A DNA stretch of 64,000 nucleotides from Roseiflexus sp. RS-1 (GCF_000016665.1 NC_009523.1:5207501-5271500), one strand, 5' to 3'; counted from the stretch's first letter, positions 18,518 through 27,482 are shown. Notes: a model not told the origin generated them from the letters alone. A program made the numbers and translations.

Positions 18518-19744
18518 TTATGCTTCTTCAGGTCCGGCGACAATCCCTTCATCGTGCAGTTTCCCGACTTCGCCTTCGCTCAAGCCGAGCACCTCTAGCA
18601 GGATCTCGTCGGTGTGCGCGCCGAGGCGGGGCGCCGGTTGCGGCGGCAACCGCGGCACAGTGCTGAAATCGAGCGGCGAACCCGGCATCAGGTAGGCGCC
18701 GATGCCGGGTTGATCCACCAGCGCGAACATCGGGTTGTCCGTCGAACAATCAGGGTCATGGGCGATGGCTTCGCGCACGGTGCGGTAGGGTCCCCACGTC
18801 ACGCGATGCTGCTCGAAGATGCGCTGCACGTCGGCGAAGGTGCGTGCGTGGAACCACGGTTCCAGCAGTGCGGCGATCTCACGTCGCGCGCGGAAACGGT
18901 CTCCCTCATCGTCCATGTTGAGACCCAGACGCTCACCGAGCGCATTGAAGGCATCGGTCAGCCCCGTCGCCTTGCCCAGCGCCTTCCATTGCAGGTCGGT
19001 CAATCCCACCACCATCACCCGTTTGCCATCGAGGGTCTCGAAATCGCGCCCAAATGCGCCATACAGGTAATTTCCCTGTTTGGGGCGATCGGTGTCGTTG
19101 ACCATCACTTCGGCGATCATGCCGAGATTGCCGATCATCGCCAGCCCGACATCCTTCAACGCCAGTTTGACCAGTTGCCCCTCGCCGGTGAGCCGCCGGT
19201 GGCGTTCCGCCGCCAGCAAACCGAGTGCAATCATCTGACCGGTGACGATGTCCCATGCTGGCAACACGTGGTTGACCACTTCAGGCGATGAGAACGGACC
19301 GGTCATGAACGGGAGTCCCAACTGCGGATTGACGGTGTAATCGACTTCTGAGCCGCCATCCCGTCGCCCCAGCAGATTGACCATGATCAGGTCGGCGCGA
19401 TGCGCTTTCAGCGCGTCGTAACTGAGCCAGCCGCGCGCCGGGAAGTTCGTGATGAACAGCCCTGCATTGTCGCCGGGCGCGCAGATCAGGTGCGTCAGTA
19501 TCTCCTGCCCACGCGGGTGACGAATATCGACGGCGATTGATCGTTTCCCTTTGTTGAGACCAGCCCAGAACAGGCTATGCCTGCCGTCCAGCGTCACGGG
19601 CCAGCGCTTGTAGTCGAGTCCGCCGCCGATGGGATCGAAGCGAATGACATCGGCGCCAAGTTGCGCCAGGGTCATGCCGCCGAGCGGCGCCGCCACAAAC
19701 GCCGAACCTTCGACAACGCGCATTCCGCTGAGAATACCGTTCAT
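18518..19744 (-). CDS. mct: mesaconyl-CoA C1-C4 CoA transferase
   Basis: Class III (CaiB/Frc-type) CoA transferase moving CoA within mesaconate from C1 to C4. With the ATG at 19744 the protein has 408 residues and begins MNGILSGMRVVEGSAFVAAP, a normal family start. The frame stays open upstream only because a heptamer repeat array there lacks stops. The likely catalytic aspartate is about Asp165 in PAWDIVTGQM. The divergence from the two SmtA/SmtB paralogues in this cluster and the position beside mcl support Mct. The start lies 13 bp from the edge of the repeat array, and the SD is a modest GGAG. Confidence 0.93.
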   Translation of the reverse strand: MNGILSGMRVVEGSAFVAAPLGGMTLAQLGADVIRFDPIGGGLDYKRWPVTLDGRHSLFWAGLNKGKRSIAVDIRHPRGQEILTHLICAPGDNAGLFITNFPARGWLSYDALKAHRADLIMVNLLGRRDGGSEVDYTVNPQLGLPFMTGPFSSPEVVNHVLPAWDIVTGQMIALGLLAAERHRRLTGEGQLVKLALKDVGLAMIGNLGMIAEVMVNDTDRPKQGNYLYGAFGRDFETLDGKRVMVVGLTDLQWKALGKATGLTDAFNALGERLGLNMDDEGDRFRARREIAALLEPWFHARTFADVQRIFEQHRVTWGPYRTVREAIAHDPDCSTDNPMFALVDQPGIGAYLMPGSPLDFSTVPRLPPQPAPRLGAHTDEILLEVLGLSEGEVGKLHDEGIVAGPEEA

Positions 19745-19757
19745 TGTACGTTTCTCC

Positions 19758-19890
19758 GAGCCGAGAACCGAGAACCGGGAACCGAGAACTGAGAACCAGG
19801 AACCAGGAACCGAGAACTGAGAACCAGGAACCAGGAACCGAGAACTGAGAACCAGGAACCAGGAACCGAGAACTGAGAACCAGGAACCGG
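19758..19890. repeat. heptamer array, GAACCGA/GAACTGA/GAACCAG dialect, 19 units
   Basis: Nineteen uninterrupted 7-bp units (133 bp) of GAACCGA, GAACTGA, GAACCAG and GAACCGG. The four-unit group GAACCGA-GAACTGA-GAACCAG-GAACCAG repeats about four times as a 28-bp higher-order period. The array occupies the mct upstream region. The same dialect on the opposite strand recurs at 34400-34532, also with 19 units. Confidence 0.95.
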
Positions 19891-19960
19891 GTGAGGGGTC
19901 AGGGAACCTTCCCATGTTCAACGTTCTCAAAGAGTGAGACGTTCAACACCCTCCCACGTT

Positions 19961-20065
19961 CCACCTGCAACCTGCAACGCGCCACCTGCAACGCGCAACC
20001 AGCCACCTGCAACGCGCGACGTTCAACCTGCAACCTGCAACCTGCAACCCGCAACCCGCAACCCC
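19961..20065. repeat. heptamer array, CAACCTG/CAACGCG dialect, 15 units
   Basis: Fifteen 7-bp units, mainly CAACCTG, CAACGCG, CCACCTG and CAACCCG, ending 14 bp before the smtB stop codon. Less regular units extend it back to about 19919. With the array at 19758-19890 it fills the 334-bp gap between smtB and mct, so the two arrays in different dialects separate mct from the genes upstream in the operon. Confidence 0.92.
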
Positions 20066-20078
20066 ACGCCGGGTTCGG

Positions 20079-21299
20079 TCAGATCACCCGTCTGGCGCGC
20101 AGTTCGCCGATCTCGGCATCGCTCATACCGAGCAGATCCTTGAGCACCTCCTCGGTATGTTCGCCAAGCCGGGGTCCCAGGCTCTTGATCCGTCCAGGCG
20201 TTTCCGACAGTTTGGGCACAACGTTCGGCACGATGATCGTTTCGCCGGTATTGTCAACGTCGATGGCGACCAGGTTGCGGCGTGCATGGAACTGACGATC
20301 GCCGAAAATGTCGGCAATATCGTTGAGCGGCGCAGCCGGCGTCGCCGTTGCATAGCAGCGCTCCAGCACCTCGGCGCGGGTCAACGAACTGCACCAGTCG
20401 CGCACGATTTCGTTCACATCATTCGCGTGCTGGAGGCGCACCTTCTGATCGCCGTAAATGCTCGACGACGCCAGTTCGGGGCGTCCCATCGCCTTCGCCA
20501 GGCGCGCAAAGAGTTTGTCAGTCGCGCACGAGATGGCGACCCACTTGCCATCTTTCGTCTGAAAATGCCCGTGTGGGCAGGCAAAGTCGTTGTGGTGCGG
20601 ACCATGCCGTTCGCGCACTTTTTTGTACATGCCATACGCCGGCACCAGTTCGTCGCTGCAACGGAATACCGATTCGTAGAGCGCCGCATCGATATACTGC
20701 CCGCGCCCGGTCTTCTCGCGGTAGTGCAACGCGATCAGCACGCCGATGCACCCGTACAGCCCGGTCATATAGTCGCCCAGCGTCGTCGAACCCGGCGTCA
20801 CCGGCGTTCCCTTCGGCATGCCCGCCAGATACGAGATGCCGCCCACCGCGTGAGCGATGCGGGCGAATCCCGGTCGATCTTTGTACGGTCCCGTCTGACC
20901 ATAGCCGGTCACCCGCAGCATGATCAGCCGCGGATTGATCTGACTCAGGACATCCCACCCCAACCCCCACTTTTCCAGTGTGCCGGGGCGAAAGTTCTCG
21001 CACAGCACGTCAGATTTTGCAGCCAGTTCCTTGAAAATCCGCGCACCATCGGGATGCTGAAGGTTGAGGGTCACCGAGCGCTTATTGCGCGCCTCGCTGA
21101 GCCACGTCAGCGTATCGCCGTCGCGGAAGGTGGGAGTGCCGAAGCGACGCAGCGCGTCACCACCGAGCGGATGTTCGACCTTCAACACATCGGCGCCAAA
21201 CTCGCCCAGCAGCGTGGCGCAGAAGGGTGCAGCGACCACCGTCGCCGCATCGATCACGCGAATGCCTGCCAGCGGCAGGTTGCTTTCGTGTCCATCCAT
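20079..21299 (-). CDS. smtB: succinyl-CoA:(S)-malate CoA-transferase subunit B
   Basis: Class III CoA transferase of 406 residues. With SmtA it moves CoA from succinyl-CoA to (S)-malate, giving malyl-CoA for cleavage by Mcl. Begins [20 protein letters not shown]; the family catalytic Asp is about Asp176 in TTLGDYMTG. Other landmarks are [16 protein letters not shown] and [14 protein letters not shown]. It follows smtA by 36 bp and is about 50-60% similar to it by eye, indicating an old duplication. Subunit assignment follows the conserved order smtA-smtB and the length. Confidence 0.93.
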   Translation of the reverse strand: MDGHESNLPLAGIRVIDAATVVAAPFCATLLGEFGADVLKVEHPLGGDALRRFGTPTFRDGDTLTWLSEARNKRSVTLNLQHPDGARIFKELAAKSDVLCENFRPGTLEKWGLGWDVLSQINPRLIMLRVTGYGQTGPYKDRPGFARIAHAVGGISYLAGMPKGTPVTPGSTTLGDYMTGLYGCIGVLIALHYREKTGRGQYIDAALYESVFRCSDELVPAYGMYKKVRERHGPHHNDFACPHGHFQTKDGKWVAISCATDKLFARLAKAMGRPELASSSIYGDQKVRLQHANDVNEIVRDWCSSLTRAEVLERCYATATPAAPLNDIADIFGDRQFHARRNLVAIDVDNTGETIIVPNVVPKLSETPGRIKSLGPRLGEHTEEVLKDLLGMSDAEIGELRARRVI

Positions 21300-21335
21300 A
21301 CCAGATCACCTCATTCCACATCGCTCTGCGACGCA

Positions 21336-22811
21336 TCAGATAATCTTGCGACTGCGCAGGCGCTTGATCTCGTCGGCGGAAATGTTCAACAGTTCGCGAA
21401 AGACCTCATACGTGGCATTGCCGAGCGGCGGACCCAGATTGGTGATACGTCCCGGCGTTTCAGAGAGGGTGGGCACGACATTGGGCACCACCACCCCGCC
21501 GACCCCTTCCGCCTCGACGCAGGCAAGGTTGCCACGGGCGCGAAAGTGCTCATCTTCAAAAATATCGGCGATGCTGTTCAGCGGACCGACGGGCACCTCC
21601 TTTTCGAGACAGCGCCGCATGACTTCCTCGCGCGTCAACGAGCCGACCCACTCGATCGTGATCTGATTGACCGTATCGCGGGCTGCCAGACGCTTACGCT
21701 GATCGCCGTACAGTTCGGGAGAGGCGAGTTCAGGACGTTCCATCGCTTCCGCCAGACGCTCGAACATCTTATCGGTCGTACAGGCGATCGCCACCCACTT
21801 GTCGTCTTTGGTGCGGAAGTGCCCGTGGGGTACGGCGATAAAACTCCCGGAGCCTTCACGTTCGCGAATCTTGCCGAACAATCCGTAAGCGGGGGCAATT
21901 TCGTCGAGCAGACGAAACACCGCCTCGTAAATCCCCACATCGATCACCTGACCGCGCCCGGTTTTCTCTTTGTGGCGCAACGCCAGCAGAATGCCGATCG
22001 CCCCGAACAGACTCGCCATATAGTCACCAAGCGGCGCCGTGCCGGGCAACACCGGCGTTTCGCCGGGGAAGCCGGCCAGATACGACAAACCGCCAAATGC
22101 GTGCGCGATATGCGCAAAACCGGATCGACGGCGGTATGGACCGGTCTGCCCGTACCCCGACACACGCAGCATCACCAGACCCGGATTGGCTTTGCACAGC
22201 ACATCCCATCCCAGCCCCCACTCCTCCATCGTACCGGGGCGAAAGTTTTCGATCAGCACGTCCGACTTCGCCACCAGTTTGAGGAACAGTTCGACCCCTT
22301 CCCGCTGACGCAGATCGATGGTCACTGACTTGCGATTCCGTGCTTCGCTGAGCCACGCAAGCGTTGCGTCGTGACGTGTGGTGGGGGTGCCAAAACGCCG
22401 CATCGGGTCGCCGCCAATCGGGTGTTCGACTTTGAGCACCTCCGCGCCGAACTCCCCCAGGATCGACGCTGCATACGGACCGGCAAGAAAGTTGCCCACG
22501 TCGATAACCCGAATACCGCTTAGCGGCATGCGATCAGGATTCTCCAACGATCGTTCCGCGAATGGCGCTTCTGCAAACGACGCCGCCGGAAAGGGGGAGG
22601 ACTGTTCTTGTCCCATCTCGCCCATGCTGCTTGAATCCGCCGCTGGCGTCGGAGGCGTTTCGCCTGATCCTGAGGACTGTTCTTGCCCCATCTCGCCCAT
22701 GCTGCTTGAATCCGCCGCTGGCGTCGGAGGCGTTTCGCCTGATCCTTCTGTGTGATCCGTCTCAGGTTTGGTCTGATTCACCGGTTTTGCCGAACGTGTT
22801 CCTTTTGTCAT
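21336..22811 (-). CDS. smtA: succinyl-CoA:(S)-malate CoA-transferase subunit A
   Basis: Class III CoA transferase, 491 residues. The transferase domain begins at about residue 95 ([18 protein letters not shown]), with the likely catalytic Asp263 in PLGDYMASL. In front is a low-complexity extension (1-94) rich in Pro, Ser, Glu and Met that contains a perfect or near-perfect 25-residue tandem duplication (residues 23-47 and 48-72). The ATG has GGAGGGAGG upstream, so the extension is likely translated. SmtB lacks it. The gene leads the minus-strand 3-HP run and diverges from meh. Confidence 0.93.
   Translation of the reverse strand: MTKGTRSAKPVNQTKPETDHTEGSGETPPTPAADSSSMGEMGQEQSSGSGETPPTPAADSSSMGEMGQEQSSPFPAASFAEAPFAERSLENPDRMPLSGIRVIDVGNFLAGPYAASILGEFGAEVLKVEHPIGGDPMRRFGTPTTRHDATLAWLSEARNRKSVTIDLRQREGVELFLKLVAKSDVLIENFRPGTMEEWGLGWDVLCKANPGLVMLRVSGYGQTGPYRRRSGFAHIAHAFGGLSYLAGFPGETPVLPGTAPLGDYMASLFGAIGILLALRHKEKTGRGQVIDVGIYEAVFRLLDEIAPAYGLFGKIREREGSGSFIAVPHGHFRTKDDKWVAIACTTDKMFERLAEAMERPELASPELYGDQRKRLAARDTVNQITIEWVGSLTREEVMRRCLEKEVPVGPLNSIADIFEDEHFRARGNLACVEAEGVGGVVVPNVVPTLSETPGRITNLGPPLGNATYEVFRELLNISADEIKRLRSRKII
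22597..22746. repeat. 75-bp in-frame tandem duplication inside smtA
   Basis: Two consecutive 75-bp copies (22597-22671 and 22672-22746) that differ at one or two bases. The copy length is a multiple of three, so the duplication adds 25 residues to the SmtA N-terminal extension without shifting the frame. The near identity suggests a recent event. Confidence 0.9.
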
Positions 22812-23072
22812 GAGCCTCCCTCCGCATCATTACGAAATCTACGGCTTGCTGCAGGTATGCACTGATCGTCGTCGGACGGATAATGGTCTTTGAATAAATG
22901 ACTTCGCTGCAAAAACGCACCGCTGAGACGCCGAGCGCACAGAGAGTCAAAAAAACGAACCATGATAGATGTACGGCGCAGCATACGGGTGCGTGACTCG
23001 CTATGGAATCACCCCTGCGAACGCTGCGTCGCTGCGGTGACATCCCCTTTGTGCAGTGGACTCATAAATAAT
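22812..23072. other. gene-free stretch upstream of smtA
   Basis: No coding region is convincing here. The stretch must hold the smtA promoter on the minus strand, but no clear -35/-10 pair stood out. It is followed by the 68-bp and 48-bp repeats and then by about 360 bp of unassigned sequence before meh. Confidence 0.4.
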
Positions 23073-23256
23073 CCGGTAGAGCCCGCGCAGGCGGGCTTTG
23101 CCTTGTCTAGCCGAGGGCTTATGATCTTTAAGAATTAAGTCCGGTAGAGCCCGCGCAGGCGGGCTTTGCCTTGTCTAGCCGAGGGCTTATGGTCTTTGAG
23201 TAAATAATCCGCTACAGCCCGCGCAGGCGGGCTTCGCCTTGGCTAGCCGAGGGCTT
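23073..23256. repeat. 68-bp tandem repeat with GCCCGC/GCGGGC palindrome, about 2.7 copies
   Basis: Units start at 23073, 23141 and 23209 with a 68-bp period; the third is cut by the start of the 48-bp array. Each contains the hairpin AGCCCGCGCAGGCGGGCT (6-bp stem, GCAG loop) followed by TAGCCGAGGGCTT. The same unit occurs twice at 24891-25006, on the other side of meh. Confidence 0.92.
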
Positions 23257-23496
23257 CAGCCCCACGGCTAGCGCGGGATAGCGGAATAAATTCTCAATCT
23301 CCATCAGCCCGACGGCAAAGGGCGCATACCGGTTTATATTCTTCATCTCCATCAGCCCCACGTCTCGTTCGGTAGAGCGGATTATATTCTCAATCTCCAT
23401 CAGCCCCACGGCACAAGGCGTATACCGGATTAAGTGCTCAATCTCCATCAGCCCCACGGCACAAGGCGTATACCGGATTAAGTGCTCAATCTCCAT
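23257..23496. repeat. 48-bp tandem repeat, five copies
   Basis: Five 48-bp units start at 23257, 23305, 23353, 23401 and 23449, each running from CAGCCCCACGG to CTCAATCTCCAT. Units 4 and 5 are identical and the others diverge in the middle. Because 48 is a multiple of 3, the minus strand stays open and would spell a 16-residue repeat, but there is no start site or family support for a protein. Single units occur at 25007-25054 and 53828-53875. Confidence 0.93.
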
Positions 23497-23858
23497 CATC
23501 CATCCTGAAGCTCGCTGTCACGCAAAAAGAAGCGCATCTCTTCGTGCATACGATGTGCGCGATGCCCCATGGTATCGGGTATGCCTGGCGGACGTGCAGC
23601 GCTGTGCAGGAAAGTCGTGGGATCATGTTCGCAAGATACGAAGAATAGTGTACCATATGAGGAAAAGACGGGTAACATCAGGTATAGAATTGTTAACCAT
23701 CCCCCCGGCATTTCTGTACGATACTTTTCCACAAGCATGCTCGTTTTCATCACCAGGTGACAGCAACCGTGTGGCTCATGGATAGGGCGCTGCACCATGC
23801 GCGCAAATACACGCGCCAGGGTTGCATCAGCGTACATCAGAGCACGGAAGGAGGCGCT

Positions 23859-24707
23859 ATGACATCAGAAGACTGGACAGCCTGGATCGGTCGGACGGAG
23901 CAGGTTGAGGACGACATCAGCCCGGCGCAGGCGGCAGCGGCGGCGGCAACGCTTGAACCACCCCCGCCGTTACCAATGAAAGGCTCGGCGCTGCCACCGC
24001 TCTGGCACTGGTTCTACTTCCTGCCTCGTGCACCGCAGTCACAACTCGGCATAGACGGGCATCCGCAACGTGGCGGTTTCATCCCCCCTATCCCTTACCC
24101 GCGTCGCATGTTTGCCGGCGCGCGCATCCGCTTTCACCATCCGCTCATCATCGGGCAACCTGCCCGACGCGAGGGGGTTATCCGCAATGTCACCCTGAAA
24201 TCGGGACGCAGCGGTCCACTCGCATTCGTCACGGTCGGCTACGATATCTACCAGGAGAACACGCTGTGCATTGAAGAGGAACAGGATATTGTGTACCGCG
24301 AGCCGGGCGCTGCCGTGCCTGCGCCTGTGCCGATCGACCTGCCGCCGCCGCCGGAGGGTGCATGGGTCCGTACCGTTACGCCGGATACGCGCCTTCTTTT
24401 CCGCTTCTCGGCGCTGACGTTCAATGCCCATCGCATCCATTACGACCGACCCTACGCCCGCCATGAAGAAGGGTATCCGGGGTTGGTCGTCCACGGACCG
24501 TTGACCGCTGTCATGCTCATGGAACTGGTGCGCCACAACACCGCTCGCCCGATTGTCGGCTTCAGTTTTCGCAGCCAGGCGCCACTGTTCGACCTGGCGC
24601 CATTTCGGTTGATCGCCCGCCCCGATGGGGATCGCGTCGAACTGGAGGCGCAGGGACCCGACGGCGCAACGGCGCTCAGCGCTGTGGTGGAACTGGGGGA
24701 GAGTTGA
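23859..24707 (+). CDS. meh: mesaconyl-C4-CoA hydratase
   Basis: Hydrates mesaconyl-C4-CoA to (S)-citramalyl-CoA, the step before cleavage to pyruvate and acetyl-CoA in the 3-HP bicycle. 282 residues from the ATG at 23859, which has GGAAGGAGG upstream; the frame is open further back but without support. MaoC-like double hot-dog fold: N-terminal half with LPPLWHWFYFLP, C-terminal half with the hydratase motif LTFNAHRIHYDRPYA and GYPGLVVHGPLTA. Its stop codon TGA lies inside the first unit of a heptamer repeat array. Confidence 0.94.
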   Translation: MTSEDWTAWIGRTEQVEDDISPAQAAAAAATLEPPPPLPMKGSALPPLWHWFYFLPRAPQSQLGIDGHPQRGGFIPPIPYPRRMFAGARIRFHHPLIIGQPARREGVIRNVTLKSGRSGPLAFVTVGYDIYQENTLCIEEEQDIVYREPGAAVPAPVPIDLPPPPEGAWVRTVTPDTRLLFRFSALTFNAHRIHYDRPYARHEEGYPGLVVHGPLTAVMLMELVRHNTARPIVGFSFRSQAPLFDLAPFRLIARPDGDRVELEAQGPDGATALSAVVELGES

Positions 24708-24801
24708 GGGTTGTAAGGTTGAAGGTTGAGGGTTGAAGGTTGAAGGTTGAAGGTTGAAGGTTGAGGGTTGGACGTTGAATGTTGAACGTTGAACGTTCAA
24801 C
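24703..24801. repeat. heptamer array, GTTGAAG/GTTGAGG dialect, beginning on the meh stop
   Basis: About 14 units of GTTGAAG, GTTGAGG, GTTGAAC and similar, with one 8-bp unit. The first unit (24703-24709) contains the meh TGA. The array ends in GTTCAACGCTGTAGG. It and the following 68/48-bp repeats fill the gene-free 24708-25056. Confidence 0.92.
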
Positions 24802-24890
24802 GCTGTAGGAGCGAGGTAGTGAGGAGCAGGGTAAAGGAGAAGGCAAGCGATCAAACCCCTGACTCCTGCTATGGTTGTTGAGCAATTATT

Positions 24891-25054
24891 CCGCTATAGC
24901 CCGCGCAGGCGGGCTTCGCACTCTATAGCCGAGGGCTTATGGTCTTTGAAGAAATAATCCGCTACAGCCCGCGCAGGCGGGCTTCGCACTCTATAGCCGA
25001 GGGCTTTAGCCCCACGGCCAGTTCGGTATACCGGATTTAATTCTCAATCTTCAT
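24891..25054. repeat. composite repeat: 68-bp units followed by one 48-bp unit
   Basis: 68-bp units start at 24891 and 24959, each with the GCCCGC-GCAG-GCGGGC palindrome; the second is cut short and one 48-bp unit (25007-25054) follows. This is the same order as at 23073-23496. The 48-bp unit ends two bases before the start of a transposase-like ORF. Confidence 0.9.
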
Positions 25055-25056
25055 CT

Positions 25057-25545
25057 ATGGAACTCGATGACAAACTCAAAGCGGAGTTGATTGCAACCGC
25101 TCGATCACTGAAAGGCAGTGAGCGCCGGATGTTTATGGCGCGCACGGTCAAAATGCTCGGTCCTGGCGGGCAGCGCCTTGCCGAACGCGAACTCGGCTGG
25201 AACCGCGCCACCATTCGCAAAGGCATGCGCGAACTGGAGCGCGGGGTGACCTGTCTTGACGGAACTCGCCTTCGCGGGCGCAAACCGGTCGAGGCGCGCC
25301 TGCCCAATCTGCTCCACGATCTCCGCGACCTCATCGAAACCTGGCGCCGCGCCCATCCCGAATGTCGCAACGATGCCCGCGCACCCTGCATGAGCGCGGA
25401 AGATGTGCGGCGCGCGCTGATCGAACAGAAGGGGTACTCCGACAGTATTCTCCCCTCGCTGCAAACCATCGCCGCCCGCATGCGCGCACTCGGCTATCGC
25501 CCGCGTCGCTCGATCCGCTACCTGCGGCGCCGACGCGACCGGTAG
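25057..25545 (+). pseudogene. N-terminal remnant of an ISAzo13-like transposase
   Basis: 162 residues starting MELDDKLKAELIATARSLKG. The segments RMFMARTVKMLGPGGQRLAE, ELGWNRATIRKGMRELE and AEDVRRALIEQKGYSD match what I remember of the N-terminal helix-turn-helix region of ISAzo13-type transposases. The DDE catalytic domain that should follow is absent: the frame stops in a basic stretch and the next 350 bp show no transposase sequence. No terminal inverted repeats were found. It is therefore a truncated remnant, abutting the composite repeat on its 5' side. Confidence 0.65.
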
Positions 25546-25904
25546 TAGCGGCGTGGGATGCACAAAAAGTATAAACTTGATCACATCGCAATTTTCGGTA
25601 ACAATCTCTCCACGCATAAACAGCCGCTCATCTGCTACACTCTCAACCACAACAGCGGACCTCTTCTCTGCACAAGATCCCGGTCTACAAAAATCACGGA
25701 TCAATGACGAGGCGATTGCAGCGGCGACAGCTGCGATCACAGTTGGCGTTTCCGGCGGAAGTGACCGCTTCACGCTTCTCTGAACGTCACATTCAGTCGG
25801 AAGGAACATGTCGGTAGAGAGAAGGCTGCTGACCTGCATCCTTTCCAGGTTCCACGTACCCAACCCATCCGTCGCTATCCGAATGTTAGTGGAGGGAGAT
25901 CATC
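25546..25904. other. gene-free stretch before the redox pair
   Basis: About 360 bp, less GC-rich than the flanks, with no ORF, RNA or repeat that I can support. A minus-strand frame here has an Ala-rich stretch (VIAAVAAAIAS), but no start site or family match. It presumably carries the promoter for the following operon. Confidence 0.35.
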
Positions 25905-27452
25905 ATGGAAGCGGAAATGCGCGCCTTTGTCGACTCATTGCGCAAGAACATCACTGCCGAGGATGTCGTCAATCTCGAAGCGTGTCTGAACTGCAAGATG
26001 TGTGGTGAAGCATGCGCCTGGTATCTGGTCACCGGCGACGAAAAACTGCATCCAACCCACAAAACCGGTTTTATACGCCAGATTTACCAGCGCTACATGA
26101 CGGTCGAGGGACAGGTTGGAGGCGCGCTCGGACTGGTTCCCACACCCACGGTCGCCGATCTTCAGGAGAACATGCGCTATTTCTGGGCATGCACCGCCTG
26201 CGGACGCTGCACCCTCGCCTGTCCGACGGGCATCAGCATCCGCCGGATTGTGCGCCTGGCAAGGGCAGCCTACTCCGACTCCGGATTGAGCCATGCCAAC
26301 CCTACCATCCGATCGATTGTCGAAAACACCGAGCGCTACCGCCACAGTTTCGGCTTGACCGTCCCCCAGGTGATCGGGCGAGTCGGGCTTTTCCTGCGCA
26401 GCGAAGGAATCGAAGTACCGGTCGATGTGCACGGCGCCGAGATGCTCTTCGTCTGCCCGGCAGCCGGTAACACCAAAATCCCCGATTACGGCATCAAATT
26501 GATCAAGATCCTCAATGCTGCCGGGGTCAGTTACACGGTCTCACCGTATGTGATCGACACCGGCACCGAGATCGATCATATTGCCGTCCACCACAATCTT
26601 TCGCGGCAAATGCTGGAGGAGTGGGAACAGGAGGCGGATCGGTTGGGTGTCGAGAAGATCCTGCTGGTGGAATGTGGCTGCGATGCGCGCACGCTCTACG
26701 CCGAGGCGTCGGAGACGCTGGGACGTCCATTCCGCTACCCGATCATCAGTGTCGATACGTTGATGCTCGATCTGATCAAACAGGGGCGCCTGCCGGTAGA
26801 GAAGATCGACACCAAGATCACCCTGCACGACCCATGTTACGCCACCCGTCTCTCCGGTCTCGGCGACACCTTCCGCGAACTGTTGAACCTGGTCTCCAAC
26901 AATTTCATCGAAATGACCCCCAACCGCGAGCACAACTACTGCTGCAACGGCGGCGCAGGCGGCATGCGTCTGCCGGAAAACACCGAACTGCGCCGCAAGA
27001 TCTCGGTGCTGAAAGCCAATCAGATCCGTGCAACCGGCGCGGAGTATGTCACCTCGCCGTGCGTCGTCTGCACCCTCTCGCTGGAAGACACCTGCCACAC
27101 CTATGGACTGGCGCAACCCGGCGAACGCATGGCGCTGGTGCTGTTCGAGGTGGTCTACGATGCGATGGAACCGGCACTGGCGAAGCGCGGCGAACTGGAT
27201 CGTATGTATGTCCCGGCAGAACTGCGGAACCGTGACCACGACTTCTTCCTGGCGCACAGCATCGAAGGGCGGATGGCGGCGCTGATGCAATCACCGGAGT
27301 TCCCGGCGCTGCTCGACTGGCTGGAGCGTGATGAGATCGTCAAACGCTTCAGCACGACCCATCCGCAGGTGTATGAGCATTTGCGCTCACTGCGTGAAAT
27401 GACAACGCCGTCGATGCCGGCGATGCGTGCGCGTGCAGTGGCAGGTCAGTAG
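25905..27452 (+). CDS. HdrD/DsrK-like iron-sulfur oxidoreductase
   Basis: 515 residues. Two 4Fe-4S ferredoxin motifs lie near the N terminus (CLNCKMCGEAC at about 28-38 and CTACGRCTLACP at about 103-114). CCG-type cysteine motifs follow: VECGCDAR, HDPCYATR, NYCCNGGAGG and SPCVVC. This is the layout of the catalytic subunit of heterodisulfide reductase HdrD and of DsrK/TmcB. The gene is followed by a cytochrome-b-like membrane partner 30 bp downstream. The pair probably exchanges electrons between quinone and a thiol/disulfide or iron-sulfur donor at the membrane; the actual substrate cannot be read from the sequence. Confidence 0.87.
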   Translation: MEAEMRAFVDSLRKNITAEDVVNLEACLNCKMCGEACAWYLVTGDEKLHPTHKTGFIRQIYQRYMTVEGQVGGALGLVPTPTVADLQENMRYFWACTACGRCTLACPTGISIRRIVRLARAAYSDSGLSHANPTIRSIVENTERYRHSFGLTVPQVIGRVGLFLRSEGIEVPVDVHGAEMLFVCPAAGNTKIPDYGIKLIKILNAAGVSYTVSPYVIDTGTEIDHIAVHHNLSRQMLEEWEQEADRLGVEKILLVECGCDARTLYAEASETLGRPFRYPIISVDTLMLDLIKQGRLPVEKIDTKITLHDPCYATRLSGLGDTFRELLNLVSNNFIEMTPNREHNYCCNGGAGGMRLPENTELRRKISVLKANQIRATGAEYVTSPCVVCTLSLEDTCHTYGLAQPGERMALVLFEVVYDAMEPALAKRGELDRMYVPAELRNRDHDFFLAHSIEGRMAALMQSPEFPALLDWLERDEIVKRFSTTHPQVYEHLRSLREMTTPSMPAMRARAVAGQ

Positions 27453-27482
27453 CGCTTCGTGTGAAACAAAGGGAGGTGTGCC

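Noticed and set aside
19745-19930. 62-residue N-terminal extension of mct
   Set aside because: The open frame comes from the heptamer array, which has no stops in that frame. The family start is at 19744.
20157-22328. 723-residue plus-strand ORF
   Set aside because: It is antisense to smtB and smtA, which have clear family motifs, starts and gene order. Long antisense frames are common at this GC content.
23212-23499. 95-residue minus-strand ORF with a 16-residue repeat
   Set aside because: It is produced by five 48-bp repeat units whose length is a multiple of three. There is no SD, no family match, and the unit recurs as single non-coding copies elsewhere.
23496-23837. 113-residue minus-strand ORF upstream of meh
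   Set aside because: No motif and no ribosome site; it overlaps the likely meh promoter region and begins at the repeat edge.
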